NCBI RefSeq assembly: GCF_014694315.1 | Contig: NZ_JAAOXD010000007.1 | Span: forward strand, 561,121-625,120 | DNA: 64,000 bases | Source of the DNA: Arthrobacter ipis | GTDB taxonomy: Bacteria; Actinomycetota; Actinomycetes; Actinomycetales; Micrococcaceae | Direction of reading: 5' to 3' | Part shown: piece after piece, positions 1 through 8,210 of the stretch | How positions within the stretch are numbered: position 1 is the stretch's first letter | Layout: each line of letters starts with the position of its first letter | The notes under the pieces: generated by a model | The model's database searches: none | Seen by the model: the letters and a program-made list of their open reading frames with translations, nothing else | What the model was told of the DNA's origin: nothing | Made by a program: the position numbers and the translations under genes

Positions 1-215
1 AACGCCACCAGCGCGTTGACGCCGGCCGACGCCGCCAGCAGGGCAGCGGCCACCGCTGCCGAGATGAGCAGCACCCTGGCGCCGGGCCTGCCGGCCAGCG
101 GTCCATGCCGCCCCGGGGCTGGCCTGACGAAGCTCGGGGGCCCCGACGGCAGGCGCTGCGGATCGTCTTCATGGCCAGGGGTGTTCTGGGGATCTGGCGT
201 CTCCTGCTGGTTCAT
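1..215 (-). CDS. Membrane-anchored protein of unknown function, N-terminal fragment
   Basis: The gene runs off the left edge, so only its first 71 codons are visible. The start ATG at 215 follows an AAAGG at a reasonable distance. The first 45 or so residues are polar and rich in Pro, Gly and Gln, a likely disordered cytoplasmic tail. They lead into one hydrophobic segment (ARVLLISAAVAAALLAASAG) at about residues 46-66, which is a signal anchor or first membrane helix. This layout is common in secreted or membrane-tethered proteases and glycan-binding proteins of actinobacteria, but the functional domain lies outside the window, so I give no function. It is divergent from trxA. Confidence 0.6.
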   Translation of the reverse strand, partial: MNQQETPDPQNTPGHEDDPQRLPSGPPSFVRPAPGRHGPLAGRPGARVLLISAAVAAALLAASAGVNALVA

Positions 216-603
216 GGCGGACCTTTGCTTCGGCGCAGGCGGCTGTCCGGGTGCGCGGCGGACGGTAACGCGCAGACACAGGAGGCGCTGGGGCCCACGG
301 GGGCGGAAGCACGGCATATGGTTCGCATGACCGCTATTCATGAGTGGCGCACGCTGCTCGCGAACGTGCCGGCCCCAGCCTGATTCGAGTATGGGACCAC
401 CGCAGAGGCACTGCACGAGTAGGGAATACCTGTTTTTCCGGGACCGGGCACTTGTTTCCCGCAGTATCCGGCGTTGCCCGTGCGCTGTGGCCGCCGGCGC
501 CTGCCAGAGGGCTGAACGGGAAACAGCGGGCGCGCAGAATATTCCCCGTGACGCGGGGAGCGAACAAGCCACCCGGCCGCGGGACTTACGGACACGGCTC
601 GCG
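216..603. other. Intergenic region without a recognised gene
   Basis: About 390 bases between the start of the leftward membrane protein and the trxA promoter. Short open frames occur on both strands, but none has a convincing ribosome binding site, protein-like composition or start context. Apart from the two divergent promoters it must hold, I see nothing in it. Confidence 0.5.
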
Positions 604-615
604 TACGGTTGAACC

Positions 616-1053
616 ATGGCTACCGTTGACATCACAGGTGAACAGTTCGCATCGATCATCGAGGGCAACGACATTGTCCTGGTGGACTTCTGGGCTGAAT
701 GGTGTGGCCCGTGCCGCCAGTTCGCCCCCACGTACTCCGCGGTCTCGGAAAAGCACCCGGACGTCGTTTTCGCGAAAGTGGACACCGAAGCCGAGCAACA
801 GCTGGCAGCAGAGGCGGGCATTTCCTCAATCCCCACGCTGATGGCATTCCGCGAGAAGGTTCTGGTCTTCTCACAGCCGGGCGCACTGGGTGCCCCGCAG
901 CTTGAGCAGGTCATTGACGCCGTCAAGGCGCTCGACATGGAGGAAGTCCACGCCCATGTGGCCCGCTCCCAGGCCGAGGCAGCTGCGGCCGCGGGCAACA
1001 GCGCCGGCAAGAGCGCGGGGCCCCAGGACGGCTCGCAGATCCCCGACTTCTAA
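616..1053 (+). CDS. trxA: Thioredoxin with Ala-rich C-terminal extension
   Basis: A cytoplasmic dithiol-disulfide oxidoreductase of the thioredoxin fold. The redox motif WCGPC is at residues 29-33, preceded by VDFWAEWCGP and followed by the cis-proline loop SIPTL near residue 75. The domain ends near residue 108. The remaining roughly 37 residues are an Ala/Gly/Ser-rich low-complexity tail, longer than E. coli TrxA (about 108 aa). The start is well supported: TACGGT at 604-609 lies exactly 6 nt before the ATG, with no Shine-Dalgarno, which fits a leaderless transcript. A strong bidirectional terminator follows the stop. The gene is monocistronic. Confidence 0.93.
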   Translation: MATVDITGEQFASIIEGNDIVLVDFWAEWCGPCRQFAPTYSAVSEKHPDVVFAKVDTEAEQQLAAEAGISSIPTLMAFREKVLVFSQPGALGAPQLEQVIDAVKALDMEEVHAHVARSQAEAAAAAGNSAGKSAGPQDGSQIPDF

Positions 1054-1069
1054 GATCACCTTAAACAGC

Positions 1070-1136
1070 AACGCGGGGTCACTTTCCGCCCAATAACCAC
1101 CTGGTATTGGGCGAGGAGTGAGCCCGCGTTGTTTTT
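1070..1136. terminator. Bidirectional rho-independent terminator after trxA
   Basis: A long, slightly interrupted inverted repeat: the left arm starts AACGCGGG and includes CCGCCCAATA, and the right arm mirrors it as TATTGGGCG and CCCGCGTT. It ends in a T5 run at 1132-1136. It lies between two convergent genes and probably ends both transcripts. Confidence 0.85.
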
Positions 1137-1148
1137 GTATGTGGAGGA

Positions 1149-1427
1149 CTAGAGGCGTTTCACCTGGGCAGGTTCGGCCAGGAGGGCGCTGAGGGATTCG
1201 TTCAGGTCCTGCAGGGCAATGCCCTTTGAGTGCGCGTCGAGGGCCTCTTCCGATTCCCACCGCTCGGTCAGGACCAGCTTCTCCTCCGTCGCCTCGGTGA
1301 GCTCGTAACGGATGCAGCCAGGTTCGTTGACTACCTCGTCAATGGCGATTTCCAGCGCGAGCTTCACGCGGAAGAACTCGCCGTCGTTGGGGATGAACGT
1401 GGCCTGCAGGTCGATGGGTGCACTCAT
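1149..1427 (-). CDS. Antibiotic biosynthesis monooxygenase (ABM/YgiN-like) domain protein
   Basis: A 92-residue single-domain protein of the dimeric ferredoxin-like ABM family, small cofactor-free monooxygenases or quinol-related enzymes. Typical features are an early conserved strand (LQATFIPNDGEF), the central GCIRYEL strand, and the ERWESEEALDAHSKG segment. An upstream in-frame ATG at 1463 would overlap the divergent acyl-CoA ligase start. The ATG at 1427 is preferred because TATTGT at 1440-1435 lies 7 nt upstream, the pattern of leaderless genes elsewhere in this window. The substrate cannot be told from the sequence. Confidence 0.8.
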   Translation of the reverse strand: MSAPIDLQATFIPNDGEFFRVKLALEIAIDEVVNEPGCIRYELTEATEEKLVLTERWESEEALDAHSKGIALQDLNESLSALLAEPAQVKRL

Positions 1428-1461
1428 GGATTTCACAATACCGGCTTGATAGCGTGCCATC

Positions 1462-3135
1462 ATGCGCGCTTACACCGCCGGGGACGCGGACGTCCCCCTG
1501 CTCGAGGAAACCATCGGCGAGAACTTTGAGCGCGTGGTGGGGCAGTTCCCCCTGCACGACGCGCTGATCGAGGCTGCCGCCGTGCCGGGCGCGGACGCCC
1601 GCCGCTGGAGCTACACCAAACTGAACGACGACGTCGACCGCCTGGCCCGCGCTCTCCTCGCCCGTGGCATCGCGAAGGGGGAGCGGGTCGGCATCTGGAG
1701 CCCGAACTGCGCGGAATGGACCATCCTGCAGTACGCGACGGCGAAGATCGGGGCGGTCCTGGTCAACGTGAATCCTTCCTACCGCAGCCACGAGCTGGAG
1801 TTCGTGGTGAAGCAGAACGGCATGCGGATGCTGGTCACGGCGCCGTCGGACCGGAACAGCGACTACGTGGGGATGGCGCGCCAGGCGCTCGCCGGATGCC
1901 CGGACCTCCAGGAGCTCGTGTTCCTGCCGGCCTTCGAATTGGAAGGGCTCGACGCCGGCGTCCCCCTGGGTGAGGAGGAGCTCACGTACGCCGAGCTGCT
2001 CAAGCGGGCGGACGCCGTCGGGCATCTTGAGCTGAAGGCCCGCATGGCGGGCTTGGATCCGCACGATCCGATCAATCTGCAGTACACGTCCGGAACCACG
2101 GGCTTTCCCAAGGGCGCCACGCTGACGCACCACAACATCCTCAACAACGGGTATTCCATCGGCGAGCTGCTGGGATATACCGAACATGACCGCGTGGTGA
2201 TTCCGGTGCCGTTTTACCACTGCTTCGGGATGGTGATCGGCAACCTGAACGCGCTGAGCCACGGCGCCGCGACGATCATTCCGGGACGCGGGTTCACGCC
2301 GGCCGCCGCGCTGGAGGCCGTGCAGGACTTCGGCGGTACCTCCCTGTACGGGGTTCCCACCATGTTCATCGCCGAACTCGCGCTGCCGGACTTCGCCTCG
2401 TATGACCTGTCCACGCTCCGCACCGGGGTAATGGCGGGCTCGCTATGCCCCATCGAGGTGATGAACCGCGTGATTACCGAGATGAACATGAAGGACGTGG
2501 CCATCTGCTACGGCATGACCGAGACATCGCCGGTGTCCACCATGACCCGCGACGGCGACACGCTCCAGCAGCGGACGGAAACCGTCGGACGGACCATGCC
2601 GCGGCTGGAAAGCAAGATCGTGGACCCGGCCGGGGAAGTTGTGGAGCGCGGCGAGATCGGTGAACTGTGCACCCGGGGCTACGCCGTCATGCAGGGGTAC
2701 TGGAACCAGCCCGACAAGACAGCGGAGGCCATCGACGCGGACGGCTGGATGCACACCGGCGACCTGGCGCGCATGGACGACGACGGGTACGTGGTGATCG
2801 AGGGCCGGATGAAGGACATGGTGATCCGCGGCGGCGAGAACATCTACCCGCGCGAGATCGAGGAGTACCTCTACACGCATCCGTCCATCCAGGACGTGCA
2901 GGTGATCGGCGTGCCGGATGCCAAGTACGGCGAGGAGCTCATGGCCTGCATCATCCTCAAACCAGGGGCCGAACCGCTGGACGCGGCAGCGGTGGCCGAG
3001 TTCTGCCGCGGCAAGCTGGCGCACTACAAGGTGCCCCGCTACGTCGATGTGCGCGACAGCTTCCCCATGACGGTGTCCGGGAAGGTCCGCAAGGTGGAGA
3101 TGCGCGAGGAAGCCGTCGCCCGGCTCGGCCTCTAA
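1462..3135 (+). CDS. AMP-forming fatty-acyl-CoA ligase
   Basis: A 557-residue member of the ANL adenylating family; it activates a carboxylic acid with ATP and transfers it to coenzyme A. The P-loop-like motif YTSGTTGFPKG is at about residues 208-218, the A5-type CYGMTETSP motif near 350, HTGDLARMDDDGYV near 432, the hinge GRMKDMVIRGGENIYP near 447, and the catalytic C-terminal lysine in VSGKVRK near 540. The full-length, uninterrupted frame and N-terminal motif PLLEETIGENFER match medium/long-chain acyl-CoA synthetases of actinobacteria. TAGCGT at 1450-1455, 6 nt before the ATG, suggests a leaderless mRNA. The acyl chain preference is unknown. Confidence 0.9.
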   Translation: MRAYTAGDADVPLLEETIGENFERVVGQFPLHDALIEAAAVPGADARRWSYTKLNDDVDRLARALLARGIAKGERVGIWSPNCAEWTILQYATAKIGAVLVNVNPSYRSHELEFVVKQNGMRMLVTAPSDRNSDYVGMARQALAGCPDLQELVFLPAFELEGLDAGVPLGEEELTYAELLKRADAVGHLELKARMAGLDPHDPINLQYTSGTTGFPKGATLTHHNILNNGYSIGELLGYTEHDRVVIPVPFYHCFGMVIGNLNALSHGAATIIPGRGFTPAAALEAVQDFGGTSLYGVPTMFIAELALPDFASYDLSTLRTGVMAGSLCPIEVMNRVITEMNMKDVAICYGMTETSPVSTMTRDGDTLQQRTETVGRTMPRLESKIVDPAGEVVERGEIGELCTRGYAVMQGYWNQPDKTAEAIDADGWMHTGDLARMDDDGYVVIEGRMKDMVIRGGENIYPREIEEYLYTHPSIQDVQVIGVPDAKYGEELMACIILKPGAEPLDAAAVAEFCRGKLAHYKVPRYVDVRDSFPMTVSGKVRKVEMREEAVARLGL

Positions 3136-3404
3136 GCGCGAACGTCCAGTTGTGGCCCCAGACGAGGGCCCGCTCGCTCTGACGCCTATGACGCGCAACT
3201 TATCAGGCGACTCGCATATTGCCGCTCGCTGCGGGTATTCCGGCTGCGCTGGCGATTATGCGCGTCGCAGGGTGCGGTGGGTATCGCAGGGCAGGCTCCC
3301 GGGTGTGCGAGATGGCCACGTGGTTCAAGGAGGCCGCCGTTCGCATTGCACGAGGGCCCCAACTAAGTTCGCGCAGAACGAGGGTCTCAACTGTACGTTC
3401 GCGC
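3136..3404. repeat. Intergenic region bounded by inverted copies of a 23-bp palindromic repeat
   Basis: The gap after the acyl-CoA ligase has no credible gene. It carries three copies of one motif, consensus GCGCGAACGTACAGTTGGGG plus CCC: 3136-3159 on the plus strand, and 3354-3374 and 3382-3404 on the minus strand. The first and third copies are inverted relative to each other and enclose about 220 bases. The same motif recurs as a tight hairpin at 33144-33204, which marks it as a dispersed intergenic repeat (REP-like or MITE-derived). Confidence 0.7.
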
Positions 3405-3430
3405 TGGTCTGTGGAGGTGGGTCTGGCGGG

Positions 3431-4429
3431 TCAGTGGGCTCGGTGGTCCTGGATGGTCATCCGCGGGCCGAACGTGGGTTTCCGGAAGCCGGTCAGGCCG
3501 AGCATCCGGACCACCCGCTGCCTGTGTCCGGTCCACGGTTCGAGGAGGGCCAGCATGCCGGCGTCGTCAGTCCGCCGTCCGGTCAGCGCGGCGCCCACGT
3601 ATGCGGCCAGGTGGTAATCGCCCACCGCGATGGAGTCGGGGCAGCCGTGCGTCCGCTGCACCACCTCGGCGGCCGTCCACACGCCGATCCCCGGGATGGT
3701 CTGCATTTTGGCGGCCGCTTCCGCCGCCGGCAGGGAAGCCAGACGTTCAAGTGCGACGGCGGAACGCAGGGCCCGCATGACGGTCGCCGAACGCTGCGGG
3801 CCGACTCCCGCCTTGTGCCACTCCCAGGACGGGATGCGGAGCCAGGCCTCGGCGGTCGGCCGGACCAGCAGCCCGGTTGGCGCGACGGTCCCGGTGCCGG
3901 GGGCGGGCGTGCCGTGCCGGTACATCAGGTAGCGGAAACCCCGCCGCGCCTCGATGACGGTGACCTTCTGCTCCAGGATGGTGGGCACGAGCGAGTCAAC
4001 CATCCGCCCGGTGGAGGGCAGACGGAGGTCGGGATTCCGGCGTCGGGCCTCACGGACCATGCGCGGCAGTGTCGCCGCGAAGGAAGGCTCGTCAAACGCT
4101 GTCCAGTCGTCATCGGCGCCGAGGAGCCGCGGAAGGCCTGCGATGGCGGCGCCGGAACCGGGGCCCCAGGCCTGGCCGTCGACGTAAGCGCCGGCGGCGG
4201 CCGGCCCTAATTCCGCCGGGCCCGCCTCGGTGAGCCGCAGCGTGACCGGGCCATCCGGCGTCGTGAACGCCATCCACAGCCCGTCCGGCCGCGAGGAGAA
4301 GGAGGGGTCGCCGTTGCCGCGCATCAGAATGCCCAGGGTGCGGTGCAGGTTGTACGGGCCGCCCGGATGCCACCTGAGGGACGCGTCCGCCGCGGCCGCC
4401 AGCCGGGTGGGTGCGTCAGCAATGGTCAT
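3431..4429 (-). CDS. AlkA-like DNA-3-methyladenine glycosylase (HhH-GPD family)
   Basis: A 332-residue base-excision repair glycosylase, expected to remove alkylated bases from DNA. The C-terminal half has the helix-hairpin-helix-GPD signature: TIPGIGVWTAAEVV at about residues 243-257, followed by SIAVGDYHL near residue 270, whose Asp is the expected catalytic aspartate. The middle holds the VPTILEQKVT helix typical of the superfamily. The N-terminal half, an AlkA_N-like beta domain with many Gly/Pro, is weakly conserved. The start ATG at 4429 has no clear ribosome binding site. Confidence 0.85.
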   Translation of the reverse strand: MTIADAPTRLAAAADASLRWHPGGPYNLHRTLGILMRGNGDPSFSSRPDGLWMAFTTPDGPVTLRLTEAGPAELGPAAAGAYVDGQAWGPGSGAAIAGLPRLLGADDDWTAFDEPSFAATLPRMVREARRRNPDLRLPSTGRMVDSLVPTILEQKVTVIEARRGFRYLMYRHGTPAPGTGTVAPTGLLVRPTAEAWLRIPSWEWHKAGVGPQRSATVMRALRSAVALERLASLPAAEAAAKMQTIPGIGVWTAAEVVQRTHGCPDSIAVGDYHLAAYVGAALTGRRTDDAGMLALLEPWTGHRQRVVRMLGLTGFRKPTFGPRMTIQDHRAH

Positions 4430-4577
4430 ACAAACATCGTCCCACGCAGGACTGACAAAGCTGCCGCCCGTCCGTCTGGAGGGTTGCGCAAGGCCCTTAT
4501 CCCGCGGCCGGGGCAGGACTACAATCCACGTGTGGCGCGGGTCGGCCGTGCCCTTCTTCGAGCTGTAGGTGATCGCA

Positions 4578-4994
4578 ATGGGTGGAGTAGTGCATTTTGA
4601 AATCCCCGCGGACGACCGGGACCGGGCGAGGAACTTCTACAATCAGGCGCTCGGCTGGCGGATCGACCCCATGGCTGAGATGGACTACGACGTGGTCGTC
4701 ACCACCCCGATGGACGAAAAGACCGGCCGGCCCACCGAGCCGGGCGCCATCAACGGCGGCATGATGGGCAGGGACGGCGAACTGACCAGCCCTGTCATTA
4801 CCGTGGACGTTGAGGACATCGACGCGACGCTGAAGACTGTCGAGCAGCTGGGCGGCTCCGTGGTGAAGGCCAAGGAAACCATTCCGGGCATGGGCCACTA
4901 CGCCTACTTCAAGGACACCGAGGGCAACATCCTGGGGCTCTGGGAGAACCTGCCCGCCGACACCGGCAGTGCTTCCGGCGGCGCTACGGGCTGA
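4578..4994 (+). CDS. VOC family (glyoxalase-fold) protein
   Basis: A 138-residue one-domain vicinal-oxygen-chelate protein. VVHFEIPADDRDRARNFYNQ and the closing YAYFKDTEGNILGLWE are the two halves of the betaalphabetabetabeta module; His and Glu at these ends are usual metal ligands. The upstream GTG at 4569 is in frame, but the ATG at 4578 is better placed behind AGGTGA (4567-4572). The substrate is unknown. The end overlaps the convergent VOC gene by 11 nt. Confidence 0.85.
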   Translation: MGGVVHFEIPADDRDRARNFYNQALGWRIDPMAEMDYDVVVTTPMDEKTGRPTEPGAINGGMMGRDGELTSPVITVDVEDIDATLKTVEQLGGSVVKAKETIPGMGHYAYFKDTEGNILGLWENLPADTGSASGGATG

Positions 4995-5427
4995 CCTGCT
5001 CCTCGCCGAAGCGCCCGCGGGCCTCCACCGGGATCAGCGGTTTCTGGGCGCGGATCCTGAGCTCCTGCACCGCCCAGGTGTTGCCGTCGGGGTCGCTGAA
5101 CCCGAAGAAGGTGCCGCCGTCGCGCTCGTCGAAAACGGTGATCCCGCTCGCCTCCACGCCCCGGCTGAGCAGCTCGTCCCGCGCGGCCTGGGCGTCCGCC
5201 ACCACCAGCTGCAGACCGCGCATGGAGCCCGGCGCCATCTCGTTCTGTGAGGGCAGGTCCCCGATGACGATCGAACACCCCGAGCCGGGTGGTGTCAGCT
5301 GGACCACGTGCATGTGCTCGTTCTGCGTGTCGTGGTCAAGGTTGAAGCCGACCTTGTCCCGGTAAAACTCCACAGCCCGGCCGATGTCGTTCACGGGCAG
5401 CACAACCACTTCGAGGGTCCAGTCCAA
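4984..5427 (-). CDS. VOC family (glyoxalase/bleomycin-resistance fold) protein
   Basis: A 147-residue one-domain VOC protein. It opens with LEVVVLPVNDIGRAVEFYRD and closes with GTFFGFSDPDGNTWAVQEL, with a central HMHVVQLTPPGSGCSI strand, close to proteins often labelled glyoxalase in actinobacteria. The start is a TTG at 5427 with AAAGGA eight bases upstream. It is convergent with, and overlaps by 11 nt, the other VOC gene. The two share only the fold, so recent duplication is unlikely. Confidence 0.85.
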   Translation of the reverse strand: MDWTLEVVVLPVNDIGRAVEFYRDKVGFNLDHDTQNEHMHVVQLTPPGSGCSIVIGDLPSQNEMAPGSMRGLQLVVADAQAARDELLSRGVEASGITVFDERDGGTFFGFSDPDGNTWAVQELRIRAQKPLIPVEARGRFGEEQVSP

Positions 5428-5558
5428 GGCACGGTTCCTTTCAACGGCACTGATTCAACGGCACGCGGTCCCGGGCGCCGTTGCAAGCTTGCCCTGCCCG
5501 GGCAGGCCTTGGCTAGTACTTTGGCTGGAACCGGGGCAGCGGAACGGCCAGCAGCCCG

Positions 5559-6746
5559 TCACGGCATCCCGTTTCCCAGCCACAGCGCCAGGACCGTCAG
5601 CGGAAGCGTAAGGACAACCGCGGTGGCGCCGGCAACCGCAAACCCGCCCCAGCGCACGCGCAGGTTAAGGCTCTGCAGCCGCTCGTGCCACAGGAGAGTG
5701 GCGAGCGACGCCCACGGCGAAATGAGCGGACCCAGGTTCACCCCGATCAGGAGCGCAGCCAGCCGCAGCGGCGACCTGGCCGCCGGCTCCAGGGCCAGGT
5801 AGGCGGGGAGGTTGTTGGCGATGTTGGCGGAACCGGCGCCCAGTGCCGCGAGCCGCAGCAGGTCCGGGAACGTCTCGCCGGCCCCGGCGGCGGGTGCCAG
5901 GGCCTGGGTGAGCCCATGCGCGTGCAGGGTCTCGACCACTATGAACAGCCCGGCAGTCAGCATCAGCGGGCGCCACGGCAGCATCGCCCAGCGCAGGGCT
6001 GACGGCCGCCGCCCCACGAACATGGCCACCAGGAACCCTGCCGCGAGGGCCGCGGGAATCACCACGGGGACACCGGAAACCAGCGCCGGGAGCAGCACGA
6101 ACAGCGTGCCCGCTGATGCCCGGAGCAGCGTCCGGTCGCTTGCCGGGTGGACAGGCTGCGGTCCGTAGCGGCCCCGCAGGTCCCGGCGGAAGGCCAGCCA
6201 CAGCAGCAGTGAGGGCACCACAAAGCCGACGGCGGCAGGCGCCCACATCAGCCTTGCGAATTCCAGTGGGCTCAGGGACATGCTCGACTGCGCCAGCAGG
6301 TTGGTGAGGTTGGAGACCGGCAGGAACAGGGACGCGGTGTTGGCCAGCCACACGGTGCTCAGGGCGAACGGCAGGGGCGGGATCTTCGCGTGGACGGCGA
6401 GCAGCACCACCACGGGAGTCACCAGCACGGCCGTGGTATCGAGCGACAGAAAGGCCGTGGCGACGGAGGACAGGGCAAGCACGAAGAGCCACAGCAGGAA
6501 GACGCTGCCCCGGCCCAGCGCCGCAATGCGGTCCGTCAGCACGCGGAACAGCCCCGCAGCGTCAACCAGTTCCGTGACGACGGTCATCGCCACGACGAAG
6601 GCCAGGATGGGGGCCGTGCGTTCCGCCAGCGAGCCGAACGCGGGCCACGGCAGGAGACCGGCGGCAAGGCAGCCCGCCCCGGCAAGCAGCATGCAGCCCG
6701 GCAGCAGATAGCTCCGCACATTCTTCGGTATTCGCAGGGGCGCCAC
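5559..6746 (-). CDS. SLC13/ArsB-type permease
   Basis: A 395-residue integral membrane protein with about ten hydrophobic segments, of the ion transporter (IT) superfamily that includes ArsB arsenite pumps and SLC13 carriers. Family-like motifs include LSLDTTAVLVTPVV at about 100-115, NTASLFLPVSNLTNLLA at about 140-155, and GSANIANNLPAYLALE in the C-terminal half. No arsR or arsC lies nearby, so an arsenite role is not supported by context. The start is GTG at 6746 without a clear ribosome binding site, so the true start is uncertain. Confidence 0.8.
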   Translation of the reverse strand: MAPLRIPKNVRSYLLPGCMLLAGAGCLAAGLLPWPAFGSLAERTAPILAFVVAMTVVTELVDAAGLFRVLTDRIAALGRGSVFLLWLFVLALSSVATAFLSLDTTAVLVTPVVVLLAVHAKIPPLPFALSTVWLANTASLFLPVSNLTNLLAQSSMSLSPLEFARLMWAPAAVGFVVPSLLLWLAFRRDLRGRYGPQPVHPASDRTLLRASAGTLFVLLPALVSGVPVVIPAALAAGFLVAMFVGRRPSALRWAMLPWRPLMLTAGLFIVVETLHAHGLTQALAPAAGAGETFPDLLRLAALGAGSANIANNLPAYLALEPAARSPLRLAALLIGVNLGPLISPWASLATLLWHERLQSLNLRVRWGGFAVAGATAVVLTLPLTVLALWLGNGMP

Positions 6747-6811
6747 GGCCCAATCTTCGCACCGAACGCCGTCGGGGCAACCTAGCAGCCCAAGAAGGTA
6801 AGTTGGTACCC

Positions 6812-8197
6812 ATGAAGTACGCCCAGTCTGTCCTGGACCTCATCGGCAACACCCCGCTCATCAAGCTCAACCACGTCACCGAGGGCGTCAAGGCCACTGT
6901 CCTCGTGAAGCTGGAATATGTGAACCCCGGCGGATCCATCAAAGACCGCATCGCGGCGAAGATGGTCGAGGAAGCCGAGCGTGACGGCAAGCTCAAGCCC
7001 GGCGGCACCATCATCGAGCCCACCTCGGGGAACACCGGCGTCGGACTGGCTCTGGTGGCGCAGCAAAAGGGCTACAAGTGCATCTTCGTGGTCCCGGACA
7101 AGGTGGGCGAGGACAAACGCGCGGTCCTGGCGGCCTACGGCGCGGAAGTGGTGGTGACGCCCACCGCCGTCGAGCCTGACAGCCCGCAGAGCTACTACGG
7201 CGTGTCCGACCGCCTGGTCACCGAGATCCCCGGCGCGTACAAGCCGGACCAGTTCTCCAACCCCGCGGCGCCGCTGAGCCACTACGAGACCACCGGCCCC
7301 GAGATCTGGCGGGACACCGACGGCAAGGTGACCCACTGCGTCATCGGCGCCGGCACCGGCGGCACCATCACCGGCACCGGCCGCTACCTCAAGGAGGTGT
7401 CGGCGGACCGTCCGGAGTCCGACGGCGGCCGGGTCAGGATCATCGGGGCCGATCCCGAAGGCTCTGTCTACTCAGGCGGCACCGGCCGCCCCTACTTCGT
7501 CGAGGGCGTGGGCGAGGACATGTGGCCCGGCAACTACGACAAGTCGGTCCCGGACGAGGTCCTCGCCGTCAGCGACGCCGACTCCTTCGAGATGACCCGG
7601 CGGCTGGCGCGCGAGGAGGGCCTGCTGGTGGGCGGTTCCTCCGGCATGGCCGTGGTGGCCGCCCTGCGCACGGCCCGGGACCTGCCCGAGGACGCTGTGG
7701 TGGTGGTGATCCTGCCCGACTCCGGCCGCGGCTACCTCGCCAAGATCTTCAACGACCAGTGGATGCGCTCCTACGGCTTCCTCTCCGGCGGCGAGGAGGC
7801 CTCGGTCGGTGAGGTCATCAAATCCAAGACGGGCGAACTGCCGGACCTGGTGCACATCCACCCCAACGAGACTGTCCGCGACGTCATCAACATCATGAAC
7901 GAGTTCGGCGTTAGCCACATCCCGGTCCTTTCCGCGGAGCCGCCCGTGGTGATGGGCGAAGTCCTCGGGGCCGTGGATGAACGGACCCTGACCGCCAAGC
8001 TGTTCCGCGGCGAGGCCAAGCTGACGGACAAGATAGCCGAGCACATGGGGGAGAAGCTGCCGGTGATCGGCTCGCTCGAAACCATCTCCGCCGCCCGCGA
8101 ACTGCTCTCCGACGTCGACACCGTGATGGTGACATTCGTCGGTGCGCCCATCGGCATCCTGACCCGCCACGACCTCCTCGCCTACCTCAGCAACTGA
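6812..8197 (+). CDS. cbs: Cystathionine beta-synthase
   Basis: A PLP enzyme that condenses serine (or O-acetylserine) with homocysteine to cystathionine. The PLP lysine is K44 in GGSIKDR; the phosphate- and substrate-binding loops are EPTSGNTGVG near 75-84 and GAGTGGTITGTGRYL near 180. A C-terminal pair of CBS (Bateman) modules begins near residue 340, a possible nucleotide or SAM sensor. Its presence and the 461-residue length separate it from plain cysteine synthase. TAAGTT at 799-804 relative to 6000, that is 6799-6804, lies 7 nt before the ATG and supports a leaderless start rather than an in-frame TTG at 6803. metB follows after 13 nt, so both are probably co-transcribed. Confidence 0.93.
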   Translation: MKYAQSVLDLIGNTPLIKLNHVTEGVKATVLVKLEYVNPGGSIKDRIAAKMVEEAERDGKLKPGGTIIEPTSGNTGVGLALVAQQKGYKCIFVVPDKVGEDKRAVLAAYGAEVVVTPTAVEPDSPQSYYGVSDRLVTEIPGAYKPDQFSNPAAPLSHYETTGPEIWRDTDGKVTHCVIGAGTGGTITGTGRYLKEVSADRPESDGGRVRIIGADPEGSVYSGGTGRPYFVEGVGEDMWPGNYDKSVPDEVLAVSDADSFEMTRRLAREEGLLVGGSSGMAVVAALRTARDLPEDAVVVVILPDSGRGYLAKIFNDQWMRSYGFLSGGEEASVGEVIKSKTGELPDLVHIHPNETVRDVINIMNEFGVSHIPVLSAEPPVVMGEVLGAVDERTLTAKLFRGEAKLTDKIAEHMGEKLPVIGSLETISAARELLSDVDTVMVTFVGAPIGILTRHDLLAYLSN

Positions 8198-8210
8198 TCG
8201 AAGGAGCCCC

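Noticed and set aside
5559..6746. Arsenic resistance operon
   Set aside because: The permease resembles ArsB-type carriers, but no arsR, arsC or acr3 gene is adjacent.
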